A stretch of DNA of 13,318 bases from an uncultured Kiloniellales bacterium (GCA_937974415.1 CALJXB010000252.1:1-13318), one strand, 5' to 3'. Counted from the first letter of the stretch, positions 1 to 7,663 are shown. The notes: generated by a model not told the origin, from the letters alone. Program-made: numbers and translations.

Positions 1-713
1 CCTCCATGAGCCACGAGCTGCGCACGCCGCTCAATGCCATCATCGGATTTGCGGAAGTCATCAAAGACGAGATGTGCGGCCCTAAGGATCCGGTCAAGTA
101 CCACCGCTATGCCGAGGACATTTACAGCTCCGGGCAGCACCTGCTGGCCCTCATCAACGACATCCTGGACCTTTCGAAGATCGAGTCCGGTGCCGCTGAA
201 CTCCACGAGGAGCGCATCGACGTTCATGACCTCGTGCAAAGTGCCCTTTCGCTGGTCAAGCACGGCGCCAGGACCGCCGAGGTCGACCTCGTCATGGAAC
301 TAGGCGAGGGCCTGCCTTTGCTGTGGGCCGACGAGCGCAAGCTGAAGCAGGTCCTGGTCAACCTTCTCGCCAATTCCGTCAAGTTCACCGAGCCCGGCGG
401 CGTCATAACCTTCAAGGCTTGGTGCCGCGCCGACAGCGGCTTCGTGTTTCAGGTGGTCGATACGGGCATCGGCATGGCAGCCGGCGACATTCCCAAGGCC
501 CTGTCGAAATTCGGCCAGATCGACAATGCCCTCAGCCGCAAATACGAAGGCACCGGCTTAGGCCTTTCCCTCAGCAAGGCCTTGATCGAACTTCACGGCG
601 GTTCCCTCGATCTGCAGAGCGAGCTCGGAAAGGGCACAACCGTTACGGTGCGGCTACCGAGCCACCGCATGGTCGAACCCGGCCTCGAACCACCGTCGCG
701 GCAAACCGCGTAA
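1..713 (+). CDS. Sensor histidine kinase, C-terminal part (5' truncated by window edge)
   Basis: This is the kinase core of a two-component sensor that autophosphorylates on His and passes phosphate to a response regulator. The reading frame is open at the left edge (first full codon at base 3, Ser before MSHELRTPLN), so the first Met seen is internal and the sensor domains lie outside the window. Counting that Met as residue 1, the H-box is SHELRTPLNAIIGF with phospho-acceptor His3. The N-box is around 109-126 (Asn119, Asn123), the G1 box is DTGIGM (152-157), and the G2 box is GTGLGLSLSKALIELHGG (182-199). It ends with GKGTTVTVRLP plus a short tail. The H-box followed by an AEDIYSSGQHLLALINDILD stretch is common in alphaproteobacterial PAS-type, PdhS/DivJ-like kinases. 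No response regulator is adjacent, and the next gene converges on it. The signal sensed cannot be told. Confidence 0.93.
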   Translation, partial: SMSHELRTPLNAIIGFAEVIKDEMCGPKDPVKYHRYAEDIYSSGQHLLALINDILDLSKIESGAAELHEERIDVHDLVQSALSLVKHGARTAEVDLVMELGEGLPLLWADERKLKQVLVNLLANSVKFTEPGGVITFKAWCRADSGFVFQVVDTGIGMAAGDIPKALSKFGQIDNALSRKYEGTGLGLSLSKALIELHGGSLDLQSELGKGTTVTVRLPSHRMVEPGLEPPSRQTA

Positions 714-717
714 ACCC

Positions 718-762
718 TTTCCCATCCGATGGGACCTTTGCCTGGCCAGGCTCTTCTGAGAG
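718..762. repeat. Short palindromes at the convergent gene junction
   Basis: The gap between the convergent stop codons (711-713 on + and 767-769 on -) holds three self-complementary elements: TCCCATC-C-GATGGGA at 720-734, a perfect 12-bp palindrome GCCTGGCCAGGC at 740-751, and CTCT-TCTG-AGAG at 751-762. Their position suggests a bidirectional transcription end. Neither strand shows a clear U-tract after a strong stem, so a canonical intrinsic terminator is not supported. Confidence 0.3.
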
Positions 763-766
763 GGCC

Positions 767-2245
767 TTAAACCGGCAGATCCGCTTTGCCGATGCCGTCC
801 AGGACTTGCTCGAAGGCGTCTTGCTGCAAATAGGGGTAGGCAAGGCGCCAAAACGACGGCCAGTCCATAGCCTTCGATCGCGTCGGGCAGACAGGGACGT
901 CCTCGCTCAAAGTCCGGAACTCCAGCGCGGCGGCACGGGCCGCGTCTCCATGCCCCGACTGGGCGCAGGCGGCGGCGAGCGATGAGGCCTTTTGAATGTA
1001 ATTGGCCGTCATGCGCGACAAGGCGGCAGCGGATTGCCCGTAGTTCGCTTCGAGGTACTCGATGAGGCCGAGGGCCATCAAGCAGCTGTTGGGCGCGAGC
1101 GGATTTCGCCGCAGGGATTGGTTGAAGCAGGCCAGGCTATCCTCGTTCAGTCCCAAGGACATCAGGGTGTAGCCCCGGCTGCACAGGTTGTGATACTCGC
1201 TCGGGTTCAGCTCCAAAGCGCGGACGGCATGCAGGTCGGCGCGTTCGAACTCGGCGCTGAGCATGAGGGCGCAGACCATGGCGTAGTGGCTTCTGCTGTC
1301 GGCCTCGTCCAATTCGACGGCTCGTTGGGCGAACTCGATGTGACGCGCGAGACTCTCCGGGTAGTCGTCGGTCAGAAGCGTATCGCACTCGTAGCCAAAA
1401 CATATGGAAAGGCCGGCGTAGGTTGCCGCCGAGTTCGGTTCGAGGTCCAAGGCATGGACGAAGCAATCTCTCGCTGCGCGCAGATTGTCCTTGCCACCGA
1501 GTTCCAAGAGCCGATTGCCGCGCAGGCGCCAGTCGTAGGCGCTCAGCTGGTCGGTCGTCAAATTCCTGCGGCGCTCGTACTGGGCCTCCCCGATCTGCAG
1601 GGCCAGGCTTGTGGCGACTGTGTTGGCGACTTCCGCCTCTATGTCGAGGATGTCGCCGAGCACACGGTCATAGCGCTCGGACCACAAGACCGTTCCGGTT
1701 GCTCCGTCGATCAGCTCCGCGGTGAGCCGGACCCTGTCGTGATGGGAGCGCAGGGTGCCTTGAAGCAGGTATTGGACCCCGAGCCGCTGCGCCATGGCGG
1801 CGGCGTCGGCTGGCTGCTCGCTCAGGGCGAGGCAGGAGCTCCGCCCGGACACGAAGAGATCGTGGCAGCGGGTCAACTCGTGTTGAATGTCCGCCACGAC
1901 GCCATGTCCGAAATAATCCCTCTCCGCCGGCCCGATGTTGGCAAAGGGCAGGACCGCGATCGAGGCGCCGACCACTGGCGGCGGGCCGGCTTCGTTCAGG
2001 TGGCGAAGCAGCGGGATCGTCGGCGCCTGCGTTTCGGGCGGCGGCAGGGCGCTACCGTTGCCCCCTTGCGCCGACAGGGCTCGGATCAGCTCGGGCTTGT
2101 TCTTGACCTCGAGCTTGCGATAGACGGCCGCGAGATGATTGCGCACCGTAGACGGCGCGATATGAAGCTTCGCCGCGATCTCCTTGTAAGTTTCCCCCGC
2201 CGCGTAGCGTTCGGCGATCGCGAATTCCCGCTCGGACAGCGTCAT
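767..2245 (-). CDS. LuxR-type HTH regulator with TolB-like domain and TPR repeats
   Basis: This is a cytoplasmic, multi-domain transcription-regulator-like protein of 492 aa from the ATG chosen here. Residues 1-60 are a LuxR/GerE helix-turn-helix that begins LSEREFAIAERYAAGETYKE and continues through STVRNHL to LEVKNKPELIRAL. A Pro-rich linker follows to about residue 92. Residues 93-220 match the TolB-like domain found in CadC-type regulators and class III cyclases (SIAVLPFANIGPAERDYFGHG, then YLLQGTLR and GTVLWSERYDR). Residues 235-480 are TPR-like helical repeats (e.g. ALDLEPNSAATYAGL, RALELNPSEYHNL). No transmembrane segment is visible. An in-frame TTG at 2347 would extend it to 526 aa. 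That start lies inside an inverted repeat without a Shine-Dalgarno, while the ATG at 2243-2245 immediately precedes the HTH and has a purine-rich GAAAG upstream, so the ATG was preferred. It is divergent from the DUF1059/DUF1326 genes and may control them. That link is inference. Confidence 0.85.
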   Translation of the reverse strand: MTLSEREFAIAERYAAGETYKEIAAKLHIAPSTVRNHLAAVYRKLEVKNKPELIRALSAQGGNGSALPPPETQAPTIPLLRHLNEAGPPPVVGASIAVLPFANIGPAERDYFGHGVVADIQHELTRCHDLFVSGRSSCLALSEQPADAAAMAQRLGVQYLLQGTLRSHHDRVRLTAELIDGATGTVLWSERYDRVLGDILDIEAEVANTVATSLALQIGEAQYERRRNLTTDQLSAYDWRLRGNRLLELGGKDNLRAARDCFVHALDLEPNSAATYAGLSICFGYECDTLLTDDYPESLARHIEFAQRAVELDEADSRSHYAMVCALMLSAEFERADLHAVRALELNPSEYHNLCSRGYTLMSLGLNEDSLACFNQSLRRNPLAPNSCLMALGLIEYLEANYGQSAAALSRMTANYIQKASSLAAACAQSGHGDAARAAALEFRTLSEDVPVCPTRSKAMDWPSFWRLAYPYLQQDAFEQVLDGIGKADLPV

Positions 2246-2323
2246 TCTTGCTTTCGGCCAGCCTTCGCGGCGGGGCGAAACGGCGTTCGGCTCCCGGCGC
2301 ACCAGCTCCGGCCTCCCCCTCAG

Positions 2324-2368
2324 CCATAGTGCATTTGTGCGGCGCAAATTGATGCATATGCACTATGG
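2324..2368. promoter_or_regulatory. Perfect 11-bp inverted repeat in the divergent intergenic region (operator candidate)
   Basis: The left arm CCATAGTGCAT (2324-2334) and right arm ATGCACTATGG (2358-2368) are exact reverse complements, separated by 23 bp. Arm centres are 34 bp apart, about three helical turns. A nested imperfect repeat (ATTTGTGC 2333-2340 / GCGCAAAT 2342-2349) lies inside. On the + strand the right arm falls in the spacer between TTGATG (2349-2354, candidate -35) and TGTAAA (2371-2376, candidate -10, 16-bp spacing). On the - strand the complement TTTACA of the same hexamer could serve as -35 for the LuxR-type gene. The layout suits a dimeric regulator that controls both directions, possibly by autoregulation. 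The palindrome is directly seen; the function is inferred. Confidence 0.6.
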
Positions 2369-2429
2369 AATGTAAACGCAGGGCGTTCGAGACTGACCGT
2401 GCCGTAACAACGACGCGAGGGGAACCGCG

Positions 2430-2621
2430 ATGAAACCGGCCTTATCATACGCCTGTAAGGATTATCCGGGCATGGAAGCCTGCCCGGGGCACTTCGTCGC
2501 CGAGACGGAAGGCGAGCTTTGGAAGCTCATGGAACTGCACGCCACCATCGCCCACGAGGAAGACCCCGGCGCCTGGAGCGCGGAAGACAGGGCCTACATC
2601 GGGACGCTCATCAAAAGCTGA
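2430..2621 (+). CDS. DUF1059 small metal-binding-type protein
   Basis: This 63-aa protein resembles the DUF1059 family (COG5466, 'predicted small metal-binding protein'). It opens with SYACKDYPGMEACPGHFVAETEGELW and continues through an LHATIAHEE segment. Cys9, Cys18, His21, His37 and His42 are possible metal ligands. No signal peptide or membrane segment is present, so it should be cytoplasmic. The ATG is preceded by a good Shine-Dalgarno (GAGGGGA). It is the first gene right of the divergent operator-like repeat, and the DUF1326 gene begins 40 bp after its stop, so the two are probably co-transcribed. The biochemical function of the family is unknown to me. Confidence 0.82.
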   Translation: MKPALSYACKDYPGMEACPGHFVAETEGELWKLMELHATIAHEEDPGAWSAEDRAYIGTLIKS

Positions 2622-2661
2622 GCTTGCCTGAAACGCCCCTCGATGACGACAGGAGGGAACC

Positions 2662-3291
2662 ATGACGGTCGAATGGGAAATTCACGGACTGGAGTTCGGC
2701 AATTGCAATTGCGATTACAGCTGTCCGTGTCAGTTCGAGGCCTTGCCGACCCACGGCGATTGCCGCGGCACCGGCTTCTTCAGGATCGATAAGGGGCATT
2801 TCGGCGAGGTCTCGCTGGACGGGCTGAAGATGGGGGCGATCTACGCCTGGCCGGGCCCGATCCACGAGGGCAAGGGCAAGTGCCAAACCTTCATCGACGC
2901 CAAGGCCGACGAGGCGCAGCGCGAGGCCCTGCTGAAGATTTCGCTCGGCCAGGAAGCCGAGCCGTTCTCGAACGTGTTCTGCGTCTACACCGAGATGTCC
3001 GATGAAATCTATGACCCGATCTTCACCGAGATCGAGTTCGACATGGACATGGAGACGCGTACCGCCAAGTGCGTTGCCCACGGCCTCTGCGAAGCCTCCG
3101 GCGAGCCCATCATCGGCGTGGCCGGCAATCAGCATCGCGCCCAAATTTGCTTGCCCAACGGCATCGAATACCGGCTGGCCGAAGTCGGCCGCGGCCGCTG
3201 CAAGGTGGAGGGCAAGATCGAGCTGGAGCTGAGCGACGGTTACGCTCAGTTCAACGAGGTGCACTTGAACCGCTACGGCGTCATGGACTGA
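2662..3291 (+). CDS. DUF1326 domain protein with N-terminal Cys cluster
   Basis: This 209-aa protein is of the DUF1326 family, whose function is not established. Its start W-E-IHGLEFGNCNCDYSCPCQF carries a dense cysteine motif (Cys15, 17, 21, 23, and Cys34 in THGDCRG) that looks built to bind a metal ion or cluster. Further features are GHFGEVSLDGLKMGAIYAWP, an acidic middle part (EIEFDMDMETRTAKC) and a C-terminal beta-rich segment. There is no signal peptide, so it is probably cytosolic. The ATG has a near-perfect Shine-Dalgarno (AGGAGGG, 5 bases away). It follows the DUF1059 gene by 40 bp. In other genomes DUF1326 genes are, to my knowledge, often beside DUF2182 membrane proteins; none is seen here. 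Metal binding is inferred from the cysteines only. Confidence 0.87.
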   Translation: MTVEWEIHGLEFGNCNCDYSCPCQFEALPTHGDCRGTGFFRIDKGHFGEVSLDGLKMGAIYAWPGPIHEGKGKCQTFIDAKADEAQREALLKISLGQEAEPFSNVFCVYTEMSDEIYDPIFTEIEFDMDMETRTAKCVAHGLCEASGEPIIGVAGNQHRAQICLPNGIEYRLAEVGRGRCKVEGKIELELSDGYAQFNEVHLNRYGVMD

Positions 3292-3377
3292 CGCCGCCGG
3301 CGCATGTCCCGTCGCTATCGCCGCGCGCTCCGCCTGTGGCGGGTAGAGGGTCGTGAACTGAGACTGGGAGACGCGCC

Positions 3378-4580
3378 ATGAAAGTCGTCGTGTTGGGCGG
3401 ATACGGCCATTACGGGCGCTATCTCGCGCGGAAGTTGGCCGAGAAAAACCTTGTCACGACCCTCGTTATCGCCGGCCGCAGCTTCGAGAAGGCCCAGGCG
3501 CAGGCGGAACGCCTTGGCGACAAGGCGGTGGCCCTGCGGGTCGATCTCTTCGGGGAGCCGAAGGTCCCGGACGCCTTCCGGGGCGCGAATTTGATCGTCA
3601 ATGCGGCCGGGCCCGATCACCTAACGGCGGTTCCGGGTCTGCGCCTGGCGATCGCCGCCGGTGCCGACTACTGCGATCTCAACCTCTCCTGGCGGGCGAC
3701 GGAACAGGCGCTTGCCATGAACCGGGACGCACAGGGCGCCGGCATCACCGCAATCACTGGGGTGGGTGCGTTTCCAGGGCTTTTCAGCCTCCTGGCGATG
3801 CATGGGGTCGGCCGCTTCGACCGAGTTACGGCCTTGCGCATGGGATACTGCATGAGCGTTCAGGCGGCCTTTGGCGACCCAAAGAGCGGTGCGATCGCCC
3901 ACACCTCAGGTCAGGAGATAGGCGCAGCCCTGGCCGCCGTCATCCACGGCTTCAGCGGCACCGCCCGCCAGTTCATCGAAGGCCGCCACGTCGACCTGCC
4001 GGCCTTCGGGCCGGCCTACACGCTTCCGCTCCTGGGTGGCGGCGCCATCGAGGTTCATACCCAGGGCTCGGCCGAGCCGATCACCCTCCCGGCGAGCATT
4101 CCCGGCATAGAAACCGTGACCATGGGGGCGGGATTCTCTCCGCCGCAGGTCAACGCCCTGATCAAGCGCCATATCGACGCGCTCGGTCCGGGGCAGGAGG
4201 AGGCCGTCGTTGCGGCCGTCAGGAAGGACCTGGCGGCCGATCCGGAGCGCTGGACGGCCGAGCTCCGCGAGGACGTGACCAAGGGCGAGTCAGTGTGCCT
4301 CGAAGGGGTCAAGGACGGGCGGCGCGCTCGCTGCCTGGTGGAGCCGAACTGGAACGGCGAGGCTTTTGCCGAAGATGCTTCCGGCGACGTCGTGACTGGC
4401 GGGCCTCTGCTGGTGGCGAGCCTGAAGCTGCTGAGCGGGGAAATCACTGCCAAGGGTGTTTTCGCTCCCGAGACCTGCTTTTCGCCTGGCTCCTTCTTCG
4501 AGGACCTGCGCCGGGAGGTGAATCTCTTCACTGAGCGCGATGGAGCGCTGGTCACCGAAGCGTTCGTGTTCCTGGATTAG
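3378..4580 (+). CDS. Saccharopine dehydrogenase-like NAD(P)-binding oxidoreductase
   Basis: This 400-aa protein has an N-terminal Rossmann fold of the saccharopine dehydrogenase/LYS9-like family: MKVVVLGGYGHYGRYLARKL (dinucleotide loop), then VIAGRSFEKAQAQAERLG and the conserved NAAGPDHLTAVPGLRLAIAA and AGADYCDLN segments. Residues after about 130 form the second domain typical of the family. True saccharopine dehydrogenase activity (lysine metabolism) is only one possibility. Many homologues act on unknown substrates, and the neighbours give no lysine-pathway context. The ATG is preceded by GGGAG at a suitable distance. An 86-bp gap separates it from the DUF1326 gene, so it may be a third member of that transcript or have its own promoter. 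It converges with amn. Confidence 0.85.
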   Translation: MKVVVLGGYGHYGRYLARKLAEKNLVTTLVIAGRSFEKAQAQAERLGDKAVALRVDLFGEPKVPDAFRGANLIVNAAGPDHLTAVPGLRLAIAAGADYCDLNLSWRATEQALAMNRDAQGAGITAITGVGAFPGLFSLLAMHGVGRFDRVTALRMGYCMSVQAAFGDPKSGAIAHTSGQEIGAALAAVIHGFSGTARQFIEGRHVDLPAFGPAYTLPLLGGGAIEVHTQGSAEPITLPASIPGIETVTMGAGFSPPQVNALIKRHIDALGPGQEEAVVAAVRKDLAADPERWTAELREDVTKGESVCLEGVKDGRRARCLVEPNWNGEAFAEDASGDVVTGGPLLVASLKLLSGEITAKGVFAPETCFSPGSFFEDLRREVNLFTERDGALVTEAFVFLD

Positions 4581-4617
4581 CTCGCGTTGACGCGCTGCAG
4601 GAGCGCGCGCCGTAGGC

Positions 4618-6087
4618 TCAGCGGAAGGCCGGCTCGTCGAAGCTGCGCAGCTTGCGCGAATGTAGGGATTCGACGCCGGCGTCGCGCAGGCTGCACAGGG
4701 TGGCGATGCCGATGCGCAAGTGCTGGCCGATCCGCTCGCGGTAGAAAGCGTCGGCCATGCCGGGTAGCTTGATCTCGCCGTGCAACGGCTTGTCGGAGAC
4801 GCAGAGCAGGGTCCCGTAGGGGACCCGCAGGCGGAAGCCGTTGGCCGCGATGGTCGCCGATTCCATGTCGACGGCGATGGCTCTCGACTGGTTGAAGCGC
4901 TTGGCCAGCTCGTTGTGGCGCAGCTCCCAGTCCCGGTCGTCGGTGGTAAACACCGTGCCGGTGCGCAAGCGCACCTTGAGCTCGCGCCCCGCCAGCCCGG
5001 TCGCCTGGGAGACCGCGCCGGTCAGCGCAATCTGCACCTCGGCGATGGGCGGCACGGGCACCCAATCGGGCAGGTCCTCGTCGAGCACGTGATCGCTGCG
5101 CACGTAGGCGTGGGCCAGCACATAGTCGCCGAGCCGCTGGGTCAACCGCAGCCCGCCGCAGTGGCCGACCATGACCCAGCAGTGCGGGCGCAGCACCGCG
5201 ATGTGGTCGGTGATGGTCTTGGCGTTGGACGGGCCGATGCCGATGTTGACCAGGGTAATGCCCTCGTGATCGTCCCGGACCAGGTGATAGGCCGGCATTT
5301 GCGGCAGGTGTGCGGGGGCCTGGCCCGAGGGAGCCGCCGGCGAGCGTGCGGGGTTCGGCGTCACCACGTCGCCCGGTTCGACGAAGGCGACGTAGTCTTG
5401 GCCGTTCACGACCTGATCCCGGCCGTAGGCCACGAACTCGTCGACATAGCGCTGGTAGTTGGTGAACAGCACGAAGCGCTGAAAGTGCTTGGGCGAGGTC
5501 GCCGTGTAATGCTTGAGACGCACTAGCGACAAATCGACCCGTGCGGCGCTGAACAGGGCAAGCGGCATTGGCGTACCGGGCGGCGGCGTAAAGGTGCCGT
5601 TGGCGATGGAGTCGTCGATGCGCGCCAGCTCGGGCAGGGGAAAGCGGCCGCGCAGGGCTTGCACCCGCTCAGGCGTCAAATCCGCCGTCGCCTCCTCGAT
5701 CACGAAGGACAGCGGGATCGGCTCATGGCTCGTCCCGACCCAGACCGGTCGGTCGTAGTTTTTGAGCAGGAGTTCGAGTTGCTCGCGGTAATAGGCGTGG
5801 AACAGGTCCGGGCGGGTCAGGGTGGTGCCGAATACGCCGGCGCCGGGCAGCTTGCCGTAGGACATCTCGCCGCCCTCGGTGACGCCCTGGGGGCCGATCT
5901 CCATGCCGACGTAAGGATAGCAGAGATCCTCGCCTTCGGCCTCGGCGCCGCTTGCGAGAAACGCGTCGAAGCGTCGCCTCAAAGCGCCGGCGCCGGCCTC
6001 GTAGATTTCGCAGATGCGGTCCAGCGCGGCCTGCGGCTCGTTGAAGGCGCGGAGGTCTTTGGCGACGCCGGTCAGGGATTCCGTCAT
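4618..6087 (-). CDS. amn: AMP nucleosidase
   Basis: This enzyme hydrolyses AMP to adenine and ribose 5-phosphate, acting in cytosolic purine turnover and control of the adenylate pool. The 489-aa product is close to the roughly 484 aa of E. coli Amn. The N-terminal domain has CYPYVGMEIGPQGVTEGGEM, GVFGTTLTRPDLF and PVWVGTSHEPIPLSFV. The C-terminal half is a nucleoside-phosphorylase fold (TLVNIGIGPSNAKTITDH, MVGHCGGLR, VDMESATIAANGFR, LCVSDKPLHGEIKLPGMAD). An upstream TTG at 6115-6117 would add 10 residues. The ATG at 6085-6087 has a GAGGA Shine-Dalgarno about 10 bases upstream and was chosen. It lies 69 bp downstream of moaD in the same direction, so it is probably the last gene of the uvrC-to-amn run. 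The short gap after its stop holds only a 5-bp stem (4591-4607) without a U-tract. Confidence 0.95.
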   Translation of the reverse strand: MTESLTGVAKDLRAFNEPQAALDRICEIYEAGAGALRRRFDAFLASGAEAEGEDLCYPYVGMEIGPQGVTEGGEMSYGKLPGAGVFGTTLTRPDLFHAYYREQLELLLKNYDRPVWVGTSHEPIPLSFVIEEATADLTPERVQALRGRFPLPELARIDDSIANGTFTPPPGTPMPLALFSAARVDLSLVRLKHYTATSPKHFQRFVLFTNYQRYVDEFVAYGRDQVVNGQDYVAFVEPGDVVTPNPARSPAAPSGQAPAHLPQMPAYHLVRDDHEGITLVNIGIGPSNAKTITDHIAVLRPHCWVMVGHCGGLRLTQRLGDYVLAHAYVRSDHVLDEDLPDWVPVPPIAEVQIALTGAVSQATGLAGRELKVRLRTGTVFTTDDRDWELRHNELAKRFNQSRAIAVDMESATIAANGFRLRVPYGTLLCVSDKPLHGEIKLPGMADAFYRERIGQHLRIGIATLCSLRDAGVESLHSRKLRSFDEPAFR

Positions 6088-6156
6088 GCGTCTGCGATCC
6101 TCAGGCTGTCCCGGCAAAGCCGCTGGAGACTCGGGCCGGCCGATCCCACGCGCCCG

Positions 6157-6408
6157 TCAGCCCCCGGTTACCGGCGGAAACAGCGCCACCTCGTCGCCCG
6201 GCGCCACCGGATCGCCGGGCCGGGCATAGTCCTGGTTGACCGCGACCCGGACGGCGTCGAGGTCCGCCAGGGCCTCGGCATAGCCGGGGCCGCGGCCCTT
6301 CAGCCAGTCCAGAAGGTCCCGCACCGTGGCGACCTCGGCGGGCGGCTCGACCTCTTCCTCGGCCACTCCGGTCTTGGTCTTGAGCCAGGCGAAATAGAGC
6401 AGCTTCAC
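6157..6408 (-). CDS. moaD: Molybdopterin synthase small subunit MoaD
   Basis: This 83-aa ubiquitin-like sulfur carrier, as a C-terminal thiocarboxylate, supplies sulfur to precursor Z (cPMP) within molybdopterin synthase (MoaD-MoaE) in molybdenum cofactor synthesis. The evidence is the family start MKLLYFAWLKTKTGVAEEEV, the segment VRVAVNQDYARPGDPVAPGDEVALFPPVTGG and the obligatory C-terminal Gly-Gly. Its ATG overlaps the moeA stop (ATGA, 6405-6408), which indicates translational coupling. The partner gene moaE, usually next to moaD in alphaproteobacteria, is absent here; amn follows instead. Confidence 0.93.
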   Translation of the reverse strand: MKLLYFAWLKTKTGVAEEEVEPPAEVATVRDLLDWLKGRGPGYAEALADLDAVRVAVNQDYARPGDPVAPGDEVALFPPVTGG

Positions 6409-7661
6409 GCGCAGACCTCGCTGAACGGCAGGAAATCCACCAGGGATCCCGCCTCAAGATAGGTCATTTCCTCGGGCAATTCGACCAAGCCGTCCGACTC
6501 GACCAGCGAGGAGAGAATACCGGCACCCTCGCGCGGGAACTTGATCGCCTGCCAGCCGCCTTCGCCGTCGGCCTCCAGCCGGGCGCGCACCCATTCGCGC
6601 CGGTCCTTCTTCTTCTTGTGGTCGAAGGCGGCGCGCACCAGGAAGTGATGGGGCACGAGCTCGCTGCCGCCCATGAGCTTAAGGATCATCGGCCGCACCA
6701 GGTTGACGAAGGTGACCACCACGGCGACCGGATTGCCGGGCAGGCCGACCAGCGGCACCCGGCCGACCTGGCCGAGGGCGATCGGCCGGCCCGGCTTGAT
6801 CGCCAGGCGCCAGAAATGGATCCGGCCGAGCGCGTCCACCGCCTGCTTCACGTGGTCTTCCTCGCCGACCGAGACGCCGCCGGAGGTGACGATCAGGTCG
6901 TGACCCTCCGCAGCCGCCTCGAGGGCGCCGCGGATCGTTTCCGCCTCGTCCTTGAGAATCCCCAGGTCGGCGACTTCGCAGCCCAGGCCCTGGAGCAGGG
7001 CGGAGACGGTGACGCGGTTCGAATCGTAGATGCAACCCGGGCCGAGGGGCGCGCCGGTCTCGCGCAGCTCGTCGCCGGTCGAGAAGAGGGCGACGCGGAG
7101 CGGCTGGGAGACCGCGAGACTGGTTCGGCCGACGGCGGCCGCCTGGCCCAGGTCCTGGGCCCGCAGGCGCTGGCCGCGGGCCAGCACCCGGCTGCCGGCG
7201 CGAATATCCTCGCCCTGGGCGCGGCGGTTGGCGCCACGGCGGATGCCCGGCGCGATGGCCACCTCGTCGCCCTCCAGCCGGCAGTCCTCCTGCATCATGA
7301 CCGTGTCCGGCCCCTCGGGCATGGGCGCACCGGTGAAGATGCGCAGCGCCGTGCCGCGCTCGGCCGGGCCCGCCAAGGGGTGGCCGGCGGCGGCGCGGCC
7401 ACGCACCGGCAGGCGGGTCTCGGCCTCGGGGTCCAGGTCGTCGAAATGGACCGCATAGCCGTCGACGGCCGAGTTGTCGTGGGGCGGCACGTCCTGAGGC
7501 GCCGTCAGGTCCTCGCCCAGGATGCGGCCCAGGGCCGCCGCGAGGGGGACCGTCTCGTCGCCAGTCACCCGGCTGACCCGCCCGGTCAGATGCTCGAGCG
7601 CCTCCGCCGTGGTCATGAGTCGCCCGCCTTGAGCGAAGCAGTCGTCGCTGAGCTGCGCCAT
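6405..7661 (-). CDS. moeA: Molybdopterin molybdenumtransferase MoeA
   Basis: MoeA inserts molybdate into adenylylated molybdopterin, the last common step of molybdenum cofactor synthesis. The 418-aa product shows VPPHDNSAVDGYA (59-70), the MPT-binding TSGGVSVGEEDHVK loop, IKPGRPIALGQ and GLPGNPVAVVVTFVNL, followed by the small C-terminal MoeA domain. The frame is open further upstream to an in-frame start at 7832, but that part is the antisense-like Arg/Pro-rich shadow of mobB. The ATG at 7659-7661, giving MAQLSDDCFAQGGRLM, matches the N-terminus typical of alphaproteobacterial MoeA. It starts 2 bp after the mobB stop and overlaps moaD by ATGA, so the three genes form one tight operon. Confidence 0.95.
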   Translation of the reverse strand: MAQLSDDCFAQGGRLMTTAEALEHLTGRVSRVTGDETVPLAAALGRILGEDLTAPQDVPPHDNSAVDGYAVHFDDLDPEAETRLPVRGRAAAGHPLAGPAERGTALRIFTGAPMPEGPDTVMMQEDCRLEGDEVAIAPGIRRGANRRAQGEDIRAGSRVLARGQRLRAQDLGQAAAVGRTSLAVSQPLRVALFSTGDELRETGAPLGPGCIYDSNRVTVSALLQGLGCEVADLGILKDEAETIRGALEAAAEGHDLIVTSGGVSVGEEDHVKQAVDALGRIHFWRLAIKPGRPIALGQVGRVPLVGLPGNPVAVVVTFVNLVRPMILKLMGGSELVPHHFLVRAAFDHKKKKDRREWVRARLEADGEGGWQAIKFPREGAGILSSLVESDGLVELPEEMTYLEAGSLVDFLPFSEVCA

Positions 7662-7663
7662 GG

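Noticed and set aside
992..2329. Long + strand frame (445 aa) opposite the LuxR/TolB/TPR gene
   Set aside because: It is the high-GC antisense shadow: the - strand frame has recognisable HTH, TolB-like and TPR domains, while this one has no family features.
2246..2347. TTG start at 2347 for the LuxR-type regulator
   Set aside because: It lies inside the inverted repeat, has no Shine-Dalgarno, and adds a non-conserved Arg-rich stretch before the HTH.
4591..4607. Bidirectional terminator between the saccharopine dehydrogenase-like gene and amn
   Set aside because: Only a 5-bp CGCGC/GCGCG stem without a U-tract; expected by chance in GC-rich DNA.
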